64,000 nucleotides of DNA from Bryopsis sp. KO-2023. Taxonomy: Eukaryota; Chlorophyta; Ulvophyceae; Bryopsidales; Bryopsidaceae. The translations under genes and the position numbers were made by a program. The stretch spans positions 5,828,001 through 5,892,000 of the forward strand of contig BSYQ01000004.1 of the NCBI GenBank assembly GCA_030272585.1. The letters run 5' to 3'. The notes beneath the pieces are model-generated. The model ran no database searches. It was given only the letters and a program-made list of their open reading frames with translations, and was not told the DNA's origin. Of this stretch, positions 12,942-25,502 are shown piece by piece (position 1 is the first letter of the stretch; the number at the start of each line of letters is the position of its first letter).

Positions 12942-13560
12942 ATTCGGCCACGGTAGCGGTGGGACGCTTCTGGTGTAACCGCTACAGTAGCGGTCAAATC
13001 AGGGTCCCATCGCTACTGTGTCCGCATCCTTCCAGATCCTTTTTGGCCACGTATGCGCCAAGACAGACACGCACACCAGTATGACAGACCCAGACACCGT
13101 TACGCAGTTCGTCAGTTCGCGAGGCGACAGGGTCCCAGCATTCGGACGTCGCGGCGCTCCTGTGGTGGGGGGTGGTTGAAAATGTGAAAAGGCTGGAAAA
13201 GAGTGTACGGGGGTGGATGTAGGGCGTATGGCGGACACGCACGAGAGCCCGTTCATCGTTCCCCACCCCGGTACCGTCGGATGCACATGGGGAAAACAGC
13301 TTCTCCTCTTGCTTGTCGAAAACTTTCCTGCTGTGGTGGAGGGTGGTGAGAAAACCTGTCAACTGCTTTTTATGCAATGGGCTGTGATGTCCAAGATCTG
13401 TAAGACATTGAGCTGGAACACAGACTGTGCTCATCAAGTCTGTGGGTTTTTCAAAGAAGCACACAGGCAGTGTTTGCTGAGCCACTCTTGTTGTACCCAT
13501 GCAGAAAAAGGTGAGCCCAAAATGCACATTCTGAACGTTCCTTTGTCCGTTTTCAGATCT
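12942..13560. other. Single-copy stretch right of copy 1, nothing assigned
   Basis: Sequence after the end of the duplication. Several short overlapping open frames exist on both strands, but none shows domain-like composition or a clear splice pattern. No RNA gene or repeat was recognised. Confidence 0.4.
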
Positions 13561-13562
13561 TG

Positions 13563-15159
13563 TCAGGACGTAGACATGACTCGTTCTGGCTTGAGTTCCA
13601 CTCTCTGTCCAATGTACAGGGCACACAGCTCACATGTAGTATTTTCCTTATTTTTTAGTTCTGTGGTTCCTCCGTGAGGAGCTTGCTGGGTACAAAGTGA
13701 AATGGAGTCGAAGTCCAAGCAAGCACGACTTGACAGCGTAGTGACTACAGTCACTCTCTTTAGGTAGAGCTTCCCTCATGCACACACCCACAGAAATTAA
13801 AAAAAAACGAAAAAGCCTTTGTTGATGCAAAGATCCATGCAGCATTTTAGTGGAAAATCCAGCAGTGCGATTCAACTGCTTGCTTAGTACTAATGCTCGA
13901 AACGTTTCGTGAAGAAATGAATTTAAACATTGGATCGATGCCATCAGGCCTTTTTTATTGCCATTGCCCGACTGTTCACTCGCAATTAATGTGATTTCCT
14001 CACAGAGAAATGTGCATTCTATTGCAGACACAGTTACATTTCAACATGGGAGGCTTGCAGCTGAGCAATCCTCAACCAGCTCGTCCGGTTCCAATGCGCC
14101 GTCCAAGATTACATAATCCCATCTTTGAGGTGCGTCTGGAGGTGTCTGATTGTGTTGTTTTAGGACTGTCAGAGTTGGCTCTGGGCAGAGTGGCGCTGCT
14201 GGCATCAATGGCGAGAACAAAGTATGGTAGTATGGCCTCAAAAAGTTAGATGGCTTTGTCAATCTTTCCGCCGGTGAATGTCTGGACTCATACTCTGTTT
14301 TCACAGCGTTCAAGCAGTCATCCCATTTATTTTATTTTTTTATTTCGGGGGGGGGGGCACAAATTCTTGAAATTATCGTAGTAGGAGCATGAGTGCATAA
14401 CATTAAATGGTGAACCATAATCCACCCAGTTTTGGGAGGGAGGCGTTTGCATTGGGATACCTCGAATGATTGGGCTGTGTGAACTTGTTCCATAGGGTGC
14501 CCTTTCTGGAATGGGATAGGTGCCCCAGTTATTTTGCATGTAGAACCACCCCGTCAGGCTGGCATCTCACTTTCCCTTTTCACAACGTGCGGCCTGGGAA
14601 AAGAAAACCTGAGTGCTGAGATGGGAGTAGGCTGCATGTATTACCTGGTACTGGGTAAAGCCAAATGACTTTGAAGACCTCAGGTGTCGGTGAAATCATG
14701 GATAACCACCCTCCCCTGTCGGGTGGCAATACGAGCAGCGTCGTTCCTTCTACGCTGTCACCGACTGGATCCTCCCAAGTCTGAGCGAGCACTCACTTTT
14801 CGTCGTCTATGGGGTTGGATGAAATTTCAATAAGGACTGGCTGATCTCAGCAGGAACTCAGCAACTTTGGAACTAGGTATGGTCCATTCAGATGCCCATG
14901 ATTTGTTTGAGCTTTTGTTTTTCTGGGGGGAAGATTTGGCTTTACTGCTGCACATATAAGGGTAAACACACTGATGCAGTTGTTTCACATCTGTGATTGC
15001 AGGAATTTCGTAAAGGTTTCTATTCATAGTTGTGTAAGTTGGTGTTCTGTAGGGGATGACAGAGGAGATGCTCGCCATGCTTTTTAGGAGGTCCCCAGGC
15101 TTGCAACATTGTGATCTCGAAACAGATAGAAGGGCCAGCAAGTCCAAGGTACGAACCAT
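13563..15159 (-). CDS. Unrecognised multi-exon protein, model incomplete
   Basis: Several minus-strand blocks look coding and follow one another, so I treat them as one unresolved gene. An ATG at 15159 opens a 110-residue frame down to 14827 (serine/lysine-rich; includes VKQLHQCVYPYMCSS). A block at about 14650-14782 contains TWEDPVGDS and RGGWLSMISP and ends at a GTAATA donor. Another at about 14360-14539 contains NWGTYPIPERAPYG. A short acidic exon at 14060-14130 contains DYVILDGALEPDELVED. A block at 13800-14000 contains LMASIQCLNSFLHETFRALV. The last frame, ending at 13563, has a CxxC pair (TTCELCALYIG). Acceptors with pyrimidine tracts support some joins, others remain open. I do not recognise the family. 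Confidence 0.4.
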
Positions 15160-15693
15160 AGACTATGTTTCGTTCACTGCAAAAGACAAGACAAAAAGAG
15201 TGAGGCGTATTTTCTTCGTGTGTTGGAGGGGTACCGTTATGTGAATGATTCGACACATGCGGCTGCCAGAGCAGCAGTCCAATGCCTGAACGAGTAGAAT
15301 TTCCCCCTCATTTCCACCTCAAGGTGACGTTTACAGAGCCTTGGGGGTCAAGACCACTGGTTTCAGTCAAATGATCGACCATCTGGGACACAATCAGAGC
15401 CTGTTGTTCAGGAAGATATTGATCAGCAAAACCAGGAGTCTCCGAATACCAAATTCAAATGGTTACCCTTGTTTGCAAGTATAAGCCTGCACTTAATTGT
15501 TGGTCTTGTTGAGGGTATGTTTATTTGGCCAGGGTGAAGGAGGGGGTGCTAAGATATGGCAGTTTCACGAGGGGGAATGTTTACATCAGAGCCATACAAG
15601 TGACAGATCTCCCAGGCCCACTCCACCTGCTCCGTCCGGAAACGTGACAAGACCCATTCACTCCAGGTGAGGAATCTTCTTGAGAAAAATTTG

Positions 15694-18600
15694 TTATATT
15701 GTTTTCCAAAAGACGGGGGAGGTGGCATATTGTGGCATGCTAAAAATGTCCGAGCTTCTCTGTCTTCTCCCTGCTTTGGTAAGATGGTGTGTTTTGAATT
15801 CGCTTTTTATGATCTTACCCAGGCCGTCCAATGACAAATTCTGCTGTTTTCTAAAACACTCTAGTGCATGTATGGCCTTTTGTTGCTCAACCCCAGCCAA
15901 GACCATTAGGTCAACCACAACCCCGATGCTTCGGAGTTGCTTTCCGCATTCCTCAGCCCTCCTGTCGCCTGTCAAAGATTGAAAAAATTGTTGAAGATAT
16001 CGGTAAGTTATCCACTCAAAATCGCATATGTACTAAAACTATAATTGGTAATTACCTCTTTGATAAGTGTTGTATCCGGGCTTTGGGCCTCCCTCGCAAA
16101 TTAACTTGAGCGGCCGATGCTGTCTCCCCGCGTATTCCCACCCATCGAACCTATCGTAACAGGGAGGAGAAAAACCGTGAATGGTGTTCAGAATTTTAAC
16201 TATCCTTTGTTTAGTTCTGTGGAAATGGTTGCATTGCTCCTTTCGTTGGGTTTGTAATAAAGTGCACGTCGTGTGTATTGTAAAAAAGCCATCTTCATCA
16301 TTAATAGATGTACCAAATATGTGCTGCAGCTTGGACAGGGCATGCCTTGTTAGAAAGGATACCGAGCGCTGGAAATCCTAAGATTTCTGGTGCCTTGATG
16401 TTGTGTTTGCGCTTCTTAGGAGTTGGTGATGTGGTCTGTGCGTCCACTTCTGTTCCAGCGGACGGAGATGTGCCCACAGTTCCGTGGACATCTGCATCCC
16501 CAACAGGAGGTGGGGTTGGTAGCCGTCTTCGACGCCGTCGTGGAATGTATGGTAATGTGCCAGAATTGTCTTGGAGATCGTTGCTTTTTGAGGGTACCAA
16601 GGCTGATGTCCTCATTTCCGCCAAATTCTTGAGAATGCTCTAGCAGTTGGAATAAAAAAACTGATGAGAATTGAACTCAAAGACAACAGAGGTTTTCTAT
16701 GCTGCAGTTGTATGATGTATGTGTTCACCTGTGTAGCGCCTTTGAGGCCATCCATATCAGCCTTCAAGGAAGCGAAGCCAACAGTGGAGAGAAGCGGATC
16801 GTCATGGCATGCAGCAGGTTCGGTTTGTCCACTCAGCTGTTTCGACAAAAAATTTGATTGACTGCTTTAAAAGGATAACATAGGGGGCTGACCTGGCCAA
16901 GCAGCGACATGATTCAAAACTTACTTTTGCTGCAATAATTTGAAACGTGTCGGAGACTCGTGAGTCGCATGAAGCTTCCACCGCAAGCTTTTCATTGAGG
17001 ACCGCAACACCAAACTGCAAATTTTGGCAGTCAGAAAAAACGAAGGGGTTTTTTGAGTCCAAAATTGTCATTTCCTTGCAGAAGTCCAGCACAAGCTGTT
17101 CCCATGCTGGGTACAAGGGATTGCGAAAAACTGGGTGTCGCTGGAAGACGGGATGCTTGCGGAAGCTGGCATGAGTCTTCGGCACAACAAAAGATGGTTT
17201 GTTAAGGTATAGGATTCAAGTAACAGTTGTAAAAATGCCTGCAACAAGTTTGCCGGAAACAACTCGCATTTTTTTGCAATAACTTCATTGCTTTTAATGG
17301 ATTTTTGGATAATCTTGATGTGCAAAAAAAATATATATATACATTATCACCTTGTAATGCGGTGCTGCTTGCAAAAAAACACAAGCTAACTTTGAAACGT
17401 ACTCGCAGCTGTCCTTAGCCTGGGTATCCCAGGCCATGTCCTTCAATACCAAGGCGGAGGTGGAGGTCGACTGGAACTTCGAAGAAAAGACGACGCGCTA
17501 TGTAACAAAGGTAAGATTTAAAAAAAAACAAAATTGAAGGTTGTGTAGGGCAGCCCGAGCAAACCATCCCCCACAAGAAAAAATTGATAGTCATCTCTCA
17601 GAAAGCGTTGACGGAAACGATTGGCTAGAAAGTTTCCCAAAGTTTCTCCAGAAAATTCCCAAAAAAATATTTGTCCGTCCACGAACAAACAGCGTGGAGT
17701 GGAATTTATAAAAAAACTTGTGAGAATTCGTCTATACCTCCGAAGACGTAATAAATGCTGATTGAAACGGTTGCAATACATCTGAAAGCAATTCAGCTGG
17801 AGGTTGTATGCACGTCCACCACGCCTTGAAATTACAAGGGTCATCCACGCCGGCAATCGCTGTAAGGACTCTCATGTCCGGCAGGTGGTCATAGGAAAGA
17901 GTCATGTCTTCCTGCGACTCTCTCCACTTCCCAAATGTTCTCTTCTCTTCCATTGTTATTGTCCTATAATTTAATAAAAAAATTTATTTGTAGGACGATA
18001 ACAATAAAAGATAAGAGATGATTTGGGAAGTGGATATATGAAAATGTTTAGTCTACTTCTTATATATATATATATTTATGTTATCATTATTTTTTTTCTA
18101 CTTCTTATATGTATGTGTATTTTTTTATTTTTTTTAAAAAGGTTGCACTCCGTCTGTTTTTTTAATATTTGTAATGACCTGAAGGACTATATTTATTTTT
18201 CAGGGTAGGGCTCAGAAATTCCCACTGTGGCATTGTGATGCGTGAATTTGTGAAGCTGTCCAGAAAGTGAATTAAGCAAGGGAGTTGGTCATCACGCATT
18301 GGTAAGCTTCGACCCTTCAGCAGTTTGTCTTTCTTACATCAGCCGGTGCGGAAATCACATTATAATCTAGCAGTCGAGGGAAATAACGTTGAAAAGATTT
18401 CCCTGGCCATCCCTCTCCTTTCGTATTAATAATGGGAATGATCTTTTCGACCTGCAAGTTCTGAACATATAGGTGTTCAAAGTTTCCTAAGCTTCAGGCA
18501 TATCTACTGTGTGGATGAATCTCTTCAGGAAAGCAAGGAAATTTTTAAGGATTTTTCTGTTGGAAAGTCCAGCAGAGGCTCAGGTCAGTTTTCAAGCCGA

Positions 18601-20235
18601 AAGGCAGAAATACTAGGGTTCCGTTTTTTTTGCTGAAAAAGCCAGCGGGTCAGGGCAGTTTTCAGGCTGGAAGGCAGAAGTTTTCAGGGATTTTTCTGCT
18701 AGAAAACATAGCAGAGAGATAGATCCGTTGCGAAAAGGCATAAATTTCCAGGATTGGGGGGGGATTCAAGTCTACCAAGCTTACCCACGGTGATGGTTTT
18801 TTTTTTAAGAAAAAGATGTTTCTTTTTTCGAAACACTGAAACAAACAAGGCAAGGCCAATTCTATTTTCTTTTCTATTTTTTTTTGGCTTGAAATGATGC
18901 GCACCCAGTCATGCTCAACTTCATCATTGAATCACTTCTGCCCATGTGTAGTATGTGTAGGGTTTCTACGAGCCCAACCTCGTTAAGGGCTCGTTTCATC
19001 AGCTTGCTCTGCGCTTCGAGTTGCAAGGGCTGGCTGAGGGAGCTAGGAGGAATTCCCCCGAAGGCCATCGTCTCCTTCGCGCTGGTATTCTCCGTACCGT
19101 TTTGTTTTTTCCTCTTCGGATTTAATTGTGTGAAGAAAAAGTCTTTGTGCCTTCAAATGCATTCAAATGTGTATGTACAATTCAGAGTGTTTCATTACAA
19201 TTCTGTAATCTTTTTCAACTTGTTTTCAGTGGTACGTACCAAGGTCGATCGATATCTCGTGGATCGGTCACGGAAGTAGCGACGATATCGAACTGAGGCG
19301 GTGATATCTCAAGAACGTCATGGCGGAAGGCAAGTAAGAAAGCTTCGTGAGCAACGCTACATTTTAGGACGTCAATGTTGGGAATTTTTCCAAAATATTG
19401 CAAGTTTCCATTTTCGTTTTCTTTCCCTCCATTCGCCATCGTGCAATAGATGTCCACAGCCACCGGGCAACGTAACGATGGGCAATAGTCTCTTGTACTC
19501 AACACCATCTTATCACTGTACTTGAAGCGAACAGAATTATCTGCCCTAATTGCACCAGCCTGGGCATCGAGGTAGAGACACCTGCCAAGTAGAACACAAT
19601 CGTTTTTTTTCTTTCATTCACTTCCAGAAATTTGTTCTAGAATTCAAGTGACATTTAACAATACACAAAAATTGAAGTACTGTGAATCGGGTAGTTTCTG
19701 TAGAAAGTAAAAAAATAAAGTACAAAGCGTTTTCTAATCACACGTATAAAAACCAAACAGCCCTGGCTGTTCGGTTTTTGAACGCGTCTGGAAAAAACCC
19801 GATCTACAGTACTTCAATTTTTTTCTTTATAAGTTTAATTTTGCACAACAGATTAATTTTTGCTGGTTATCTCACGCAGCTTGCAGGCCATTGTGGGCAT
19901 CAAGATCTCCTCCCCCAACTGTAGACCCCAGTCCCCATAGGTGAGTAACAAGTGATGAAAATTCAGCCTCTGTCGGTTGGCGGCGAATCGTGCCTCTCCC
20001 TTTCTGTGCACTGTTTTTTTTTCGCTCCGCAATAGCTTCCCCATTATTCGTAGTCAACCACGATTGCATGCTTGTCAAACTCCTCAATTTTGGTTTTTTC
20101 CCGTCGAGGCCCATGATAAGCAGTTGGAACTTGTTTAATTCCGCCAAAGAAGCAACCCAACTGGCCAAATTAGCCCGTGATATCTAAAAAAACATGGTTG
20201 AATTTTCAGTGAAATGATTTTGTTTGTTTGTTTGT

Positions 20236-20270
<35 letters not shown>

Positions 20271-21197
20271 TCCTTACATGATATGTTTGTGCTTTGTTAC
20301 GTCGTTGAGGGATCCCAAGCTTCGCCACGCCGCTTTCGCAGCAATTCTTCATCTCTTCAACAACCGAGGCGACGTTCCAAACCTAAAAAAAAAAAGGTAA
20401 CAATTCAGCATAGCAACAAAACATTTTTCTTACCGTTGCGCAAAAAGGATGAAAACAAAACGAAATTAATCAAACGATTTCTTATTAAATTAATTGTGAA
20501 ATTGATTGAGCGAGAAGGCCAAGAGCTCCACAGAGGTGAGGGGGGGAAAATCTTGAATTAATCCAACAGTTTGTAATAGTTTTTAGTTTTCCTAACTTTT
20601 CGGAGACATCCATTGCTTTGCATGCTGTGGAATATGTGGTTTTAGTCAGGCTGGTTTCTCTTCTTTTTTTTCACTAATAAAGTTTCTTGCAATACTTGCA
20701 GGGTGGAGGCAAAGTGTGTGGAATGTTGCGATCACACCCTGATTCTAAAGACAAGGGAGGCCCAGCCAATCTGTTCAAAAGGTGCTCAAATCTCCCCCCC
20801 CCCCCCGAAAAAAATAAAAAAAATAAAAAATAGGGTCTTTGCCCCTCTGAAAAGCAAAGTAAAACAGGCAGTTCGCAAGTTACTTTTTCAGCGACACCGT
20901 TGACTTCTTGGGGTCTTAAATCCAGGGGGTAAACCGGGTAACATTGATAAAATCATCTAAGCGTTTTTTTTTTTTTTTTACGTTTAAGCTTTCTATTACA
21001 AAAAGTATTTTATCAATAACAAGGAAAAAATAGTGTCACACTTTGCGATTTTCTTCTGTTGCTCTCCCTTTTTTCGTCTCCTTCAAAATTATCTCTAAGA
21101 ATGCAATAACAGCTTCTTCACTCGCGAATAGGTGTTGGCAGGTCGATTCCCACCCAATACTGCTGGACTGAAGATCAGGCCTCGAGGCAAGCCAGCC
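15694..21197 (-). CDS. Crypton/Ndc10-like tyrosine recombinase with GCR1-like C-terminal domain
   Basis: Fourteen exons joined by eye, all in phase: 21197-21042, 20770-20738 (tentative), 20382-20278, 20183-19876, 19581-19240, 19081-18905, 17963-17738, 17497-17351, 17176-16925, 16836-16729, 16639-16314, 16150-16056, 15968-15819 and 15770-15694. They give about 833 residues, and the N-terminus lies further upstream. Seen in the protein: an R-box GAIRADN followed by KYSD; a CSVAHEAF segment like the C-x-x-x-A-F stretch of Ndc10/Crypton cores; HMGR as the HxxR box; then, 23 residues later, the W of GKW and the Y of LSYDHLPDMR. That order and spacing match tyrosine recombinases. An Arg-rich tract and an NLS-like PKKRK follow, then HIWFDGWEYAGRQHRPLKL, which resembles the W-x3-W-x3-G...P...L pattern of the GCR1 C-terminal domain. 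Known: Cryptons are tyrosine-recombinase transposons, and Ndc10 is a centromere-binding relative. Inferred: function here, whether mobile or domesticated. No flanking terminal repeats were identified. Confidence 0.72.
17964..18904 (-). other. Long intron of the recombinase gene with leftover coding-like segments
   Basis: Splicing 18905 directly to 17963 restores both the frame (two bases plus one) and the normal HxxR-to-W spacing, so this 941-nt stretch is best read as an intron. Within it, minus-strand segments at 18491-18338 (ends in a GTAAGA donor; contains GEGWPGKSFQRYFPRL) and about 18315-18200 (LPMRDDQLPCLIHFLDSF) also look coding. They may be alternative exons or decayed remains of another gene. 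A TATATA run lies at about 18060-18075. Confidence 0.5.
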
Positions 21198-21459
21198 CTA
21201 AAAGGTAAAAAACATAAAAACTTAATTAATAAAAAAATATATTTATTTTTATTCTCACTTTTGTTTTTTTTTGTGTAACTTCTTGTCGTGGTGTTTCGGG
21301 TCTTTGAATTGCGTGATTTTAAACCTTGACAAAGAAAAAAATCAGGTGTGTTTCTGGGTGATGGGAAAACAAGAAACCGGTATGATTTTTGAGGGCGTTG
21401 TGGTACTTAAACGTCCAAACAATTAATTTAAAGATGTGGAAGACAAATGAAACATACAT

Positions 21460-22800
21460 TTCCTTGTTATATATATATATATATTTGATATCGAAATTTG
21501 GTACACGAGGCAAATAAAGTGTCGAGTGCAGCCCGTTTCATAAAAATATGTTATAGGCTGACTCAGAAATTCATGTAACAAACTGTTAATGTCAATTGGG
21601 AGAGTCCTTTTTTTTTCCGAGAGAAATGTATTGGTGTCCCACTGTGGGTTCCCCCAGGACGTGAATTTACACAAGGACTGCAACAGATTGGATGAAAAAC
21701 TCCCGGGAATATCCACTTGGTACCTTATTGCATAGAAAAAAAAAATGATCGCGATCCCATGAAAACCGTCGCCCCCAGAAAAAATTTCTGCCGGCCAACA
21801 GCCATGCAGGTCCATGTGTTTTACATATATATACTGATATGTACATACACATAAATATATTGGGTGAGTGACCCAGGCAGCAAAGTATCTCGTGCTACTT
21901 CGATGGGAAGCGACATTCTTGGTAAGATCGATGGGGCAAGCAAAGTACCATGCAGTGGTGCGCTCTATATTTTCCAAAACTGTGAACTGGAATAATTTCG
22001 CTATTACTTTCTGTTCTTCAAGTCCGATTGTGGGGTTGCTCCAGCTTGTTTTTTTCATAACATGCACACTTTTTTGGTATGTATTCTGGCACTCATGTAT
22101 CCTGTCTTAAATTTAATAGTTTGGGGGTGCAAACTGTAAAATAAATAAAGTGAAGGTAGACCACAGTTCAAATTTGGGAGAAGGAAATCTCGCATACCAG
22201 AAATTGGCAGATTCTCGGCCAGTATTTTTTATTTGTGTTACAAGTGTCATCTGAATCATGGTTGCCCCGCAAGAGGATGGTCGAACGGAATTGCTGCACA
22301 AAACGGAGTGTTTTGTCGCTGATGCCGTGTACAGGTGCCCCAAGCCCAAGGAATGACAAGATGTTGCTGGGAGAAAGCTTTGACATGGTCTGAAAAACAT
22401 GGAATGCGATGAAATAAAATGTGTTGAGAAAAAAAAGAAAAAGAAAAAGAAAGAAAGAAAGAAAGAAAGAAGAAAGAAAGAAAGAAAGAAAGAAAGAGAA
22501 TGTGGAGGGAGAATCTGAAAACGAGATAGGGGGCTGAAAAAATTGGGCATGAGAGAGGAGATGAAAGAGAAAACAAGGGAGATAAAGTTACATAGGGGGG
22601 TAATGAAAAAGGTGCTTGTTTAATTTCTTCCATTTGCTTTAAACATGTGGTGGTCTCTAGCGAAGGTTTATTCCTGTGATGTGAGTTTTTTTCAACCAGT
22701 CCAGCTTGATTTTCAGGCACATTGTAAACTGGAAATCCATATAAAAAATGTGAAACACTTTGCACACTTTGTGCTTTGAACAAGTCGAATCATCATCCCC
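21460..22800 (-). other. Possible 5' exons of the recombinase gene or another minus-strand gene
   Basis: Coding-looking minus-strand blocks occur at about 21490-21650 (DTNTFLSEKKRTLPID), 21880-22060 (GLEEQKVIAKLFQFTV), 22198-22390 (a TTTTTCAG acceptor, then SKLSPSNILSFLGLG, and a GTATGC donor after QFL) and 22610-22785 (VSHFLYGFPVYNVPE). Their joins could not be settled. A TA microsatellite (21464-21486) and a GAAA repeat interrupt the region, so the long raw frames there are partly simple sequence. Confidence 0.3.
22432..22500. repeat. GAAA microsatellite
   Basis: An uninterrupted purine run of AAAAAG and then repeated GAAA units, with a few phase changes. The serine/phenylalanine-rich minus-strand frame that crosses it is a translation of simple sequence. 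Confidence 0.9.
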
Positions 22801-23600
22801 ACAATAAGGAACAAGAAGAAGAACCTCGAAATTAAAACAGATCTCCTCGCTGGTCCCAACATTGGTATGATTATGATCTAAGGAAAATTCACCTCAAAAT
22901 ACTTCCGAGGGAAATGTTGTGAACCTTCCCATTTAGGTGGAATTTGGTGTGTCGGTGCCTCGACCGCCATGGACACGAAATGTGATACCCACCAAGAGCC
23001 GCGTGGGGTGTCACTTGCAACTGAGAATCATGTACACTTGGTATTTTCAGTGATTTTTATACACAAGCATCAAACAAAAAATTGCTGGAGCCAAAGTCAT
23101 TTTGTCACGTACAGCTCCACGTTGGTGGAACCACATCAAAGTGTGGAGATGTCGTCTCTTCCGGCGACGTAGCGTCCAGTGTGGGTCCTACACCAAGCCC
23201 AAGCGAGGTTGCTTCCATCGCTTTTGGTCTCGTCAAGGACCTCAAGCCGAACGTGAAGATTCGGACTCGGGGCTGATGTTACACATGATGGTTTGATGGA
23301 CATTGGGAAATTGTGCATTCAATGTACACATTTAAATGCACAACTGAAAATTTCTTGGGCATTTCAATTTCTGTGTATGACAGCTGGAATTGTATATGTT
23401 TGTATACCGGAGACATCCTGGGACGAAATCCTTGACATCGGTGGGTCGTGGCGCCTCCACGGTGGTCTGTGCGAAAAGTTAGCCCGAGGGGGTCGCCTGA
23501 ATCCTCGAACCCCCTTTCTTCCTGATCCACGGGATCCGCCATATCTCCTTCACCAAGGCAGCTTTTTTCTCCAGAATTTTTCATGCAGCTGCATGGAGGT
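22800..23600. other. Gap with one possible minus-strand exon
   Basis: No convincing gene model. A minus-strand frame ending near 23136 (contains HVRLEVLDETKSDGSN) and a plus-strand frame over the same bases both look plausible as protein, so strand is undecided. The rest shows nothing recognisable. Confidence 0.3.
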
Positions 23601-25280
23601 CCCATCCACATGCCCTCAAAATTTGAGGGGAATCAGATCCCTGATCAGGCCTCCATGGAGGATTCTGTGCATGCCCCTCCTCCCTAGACTATCTCTTACT
23701 CCACCAAAAAACCCACCAAACTTCACAACCTCATAAAAGCCTCAGAAATTATCCAAATGCCTTGAAACTTTGTGGGCATGTTTTTGAGGTGTTGTCCAAG
23801 TGGCATGCAAAATTTTGGAGAAAAAGTCTTTCATTTAAGATCCATCTGATCCGGCTGATCAGTCAGCTCTGATCAGGATCCCAATAATCACGTCATACTT
23901 TTTTCTTCTTCTCCAAACTTTTGCATGCCACTTCGAAAACACCTCGAACACATGCCCTCGAAGTTTCAGAGGCATCAGACCACTTATCAGGCCTCCATGG
24001 AGGATTCTGCCAGGTGCCTAGAATCCTAGAAAATCCCTTTGGAGCCACCCAACTAAAATTCCCCACAGAGGCCTGATAACAGCTCCAATTGACTTGAAAC
24101 TTGGAGGAAATGTTAAAAACACATATAAAAACATGCTGTAGAAATATTGGGAACAAATTTCATGATTTAGGATTTTTCGGATCTGACTGATCAGTCAGAT
24201 TTGATCAGGATCCCAAGAATCATGTTAGTCATGCTTGGTTTCATCCTAAATTTTGACCGACTGTTTGAAACACCAAAATCAACAGTCTGTCAAAATTTGA
24301 AGTTATTTCATTCAGTTATGGCCCCTACACAAGCCACTGAAGTCACAGTAGTACCTTTACTTCCACCTCCTACACCCCCTAAAAATAGGCCTCCACTAAA
24401 CGGTCTCCGAGAGTACCTAAACATTGTTTGATGAGCTTGAAATTTCAACAACAGTTGGATATATTTCCTGGATACACTGTGTCAAAAGTTTGGGATATTA
24501 CACCCTGTAAATGATGAGTTATTGATGATTTAGTGAGCTCCATTCAAACGGGCTGAGCGATCCTTAGAACGATTTTCATCATTTTTACCACATCGTCTCA
24601 CACATTCCACCCAAACCAGGTTTGGATGTGCTATGATGGATTTGAAACTTTGCATGTGTGTGATCAACAACATTTTACACATGCTGTCAAAGTTTCAAGT
24701 CCATCCATGAATCGATTGAAAAGTTATGAAGGATTGAGAGAGGGAAGTCCTCTATAAAAATAGAACTAAATTCCATTATGCTAAACTGCAATGACCTAAA
24801 TGAGCTCAGATGGATTCGAAATGTTTCATGTGTCTGAAACACAACAATTTCCAACTCCTGTTCAACTTTCAGATGATTCCATGAATTCAATGAAAAGTTA
24901 TGAAGGATTTAGTGAGGGAAGTCCTCTATAAAATAGAATTAAATTCCATTATGCTAAACTGCAATGACCTAAATGTGCTCAGATGGATCTGAAATTTCTC
25001 ACATGTTTGAAACACAACACTTTCCAACTCCTGTTCAAATTTTAGACCCATCTAAAAAGTATGTAATGAGTTATGGGGATTTTTCATTCGTGGATTTTCC
25101 TGTTTTCAAGAGGTCATAACATATCACGTAATACATATTTTTTTCTGTCCTTTGGTCACAATTGAGATGTTAGTATAGACTTTATCCCTTCAAAGTTTCA
25201 CAGTCATCCATGCTTTGAGTGATAAGATATAGGGGGCTGAAGTGGACAGATTTCTGTGATTTCCCCCCCCCTTAAGGACT
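23600..25280. repeat. Diverged tandem and inverted repeats upstream of copy 2
   Basis: Non-coding, with repeated words. GGCCTCCATGGAGGATTCTG occurs at 23648 and 23990 (342 bp apart). A GATCAGTCAG..TGATCAGGATCCCAA block occurs near 23851 and 24179. A unit starting AAAAGTTATGAAGGATT occurs at 24719 and 24893, exactly 174 bp apart, which is the spacing of the neighbouring satellite. An imperfect inverted repeat spans 24635-24705. This looks like old, decayed satellite-type DNA. Confidence 0.75.
24635..24705. repeat. Imperfect inverted repeat related to the 223-296 hairpin
   Basis: The left arm GATGGATTTGAAACTTTGCA and a right arm complementary to GATGGACTTGAAACTTTG enclose a loop of about 16 nt. 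The arm sequence closely follows the GATGGACTTGAAATTTTGCA arm of the hairpin at 223-296 and 25503-25576. Confidence 0.75.
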
Positions 25281-25502
25281 TGGATATTTTTTATTATAAA
25301 TCAAATAGGGGCTACCCCAGAAAAAAGGCCATATCTCAGCCCATACCCCATATTTTTGACCCCGGTTTTTTTTGGTGGGAAGATAACATCAATATGCATC
25401 TTCCACCAAAATTTCACATGAAAATGTTTAGTCATAGTCGAGTTATATTTAGAATACCGCTAAAAAACAAGGATTTTCCCCCTTATTTGGGTCTTACGTA
25501 AT

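Noticed and set aside
16308..16643. Plus-strand frame of 111 codons
   Set aside because: It lies opposite the recombinase exon 16639-16314, whose minus-strand reading joins in phase with neighbours and has domain-like sequence.
18301..18340. Introns of about 20-44 nt in the 18.2-18.5 kb blocks
   Set aside because: Needed only if the blocks at 18491-18338 and about 18315-18200 were constitutive exons. The direct 18905-to-17963 join explains the frame and spacing without tiny introns.
22113..22783. Long minus-strand frames rich in Ser/Phe
   Set aside because: Most of their length is a translation of the GAAA microsatellite. Only the parts outside it may be exons.
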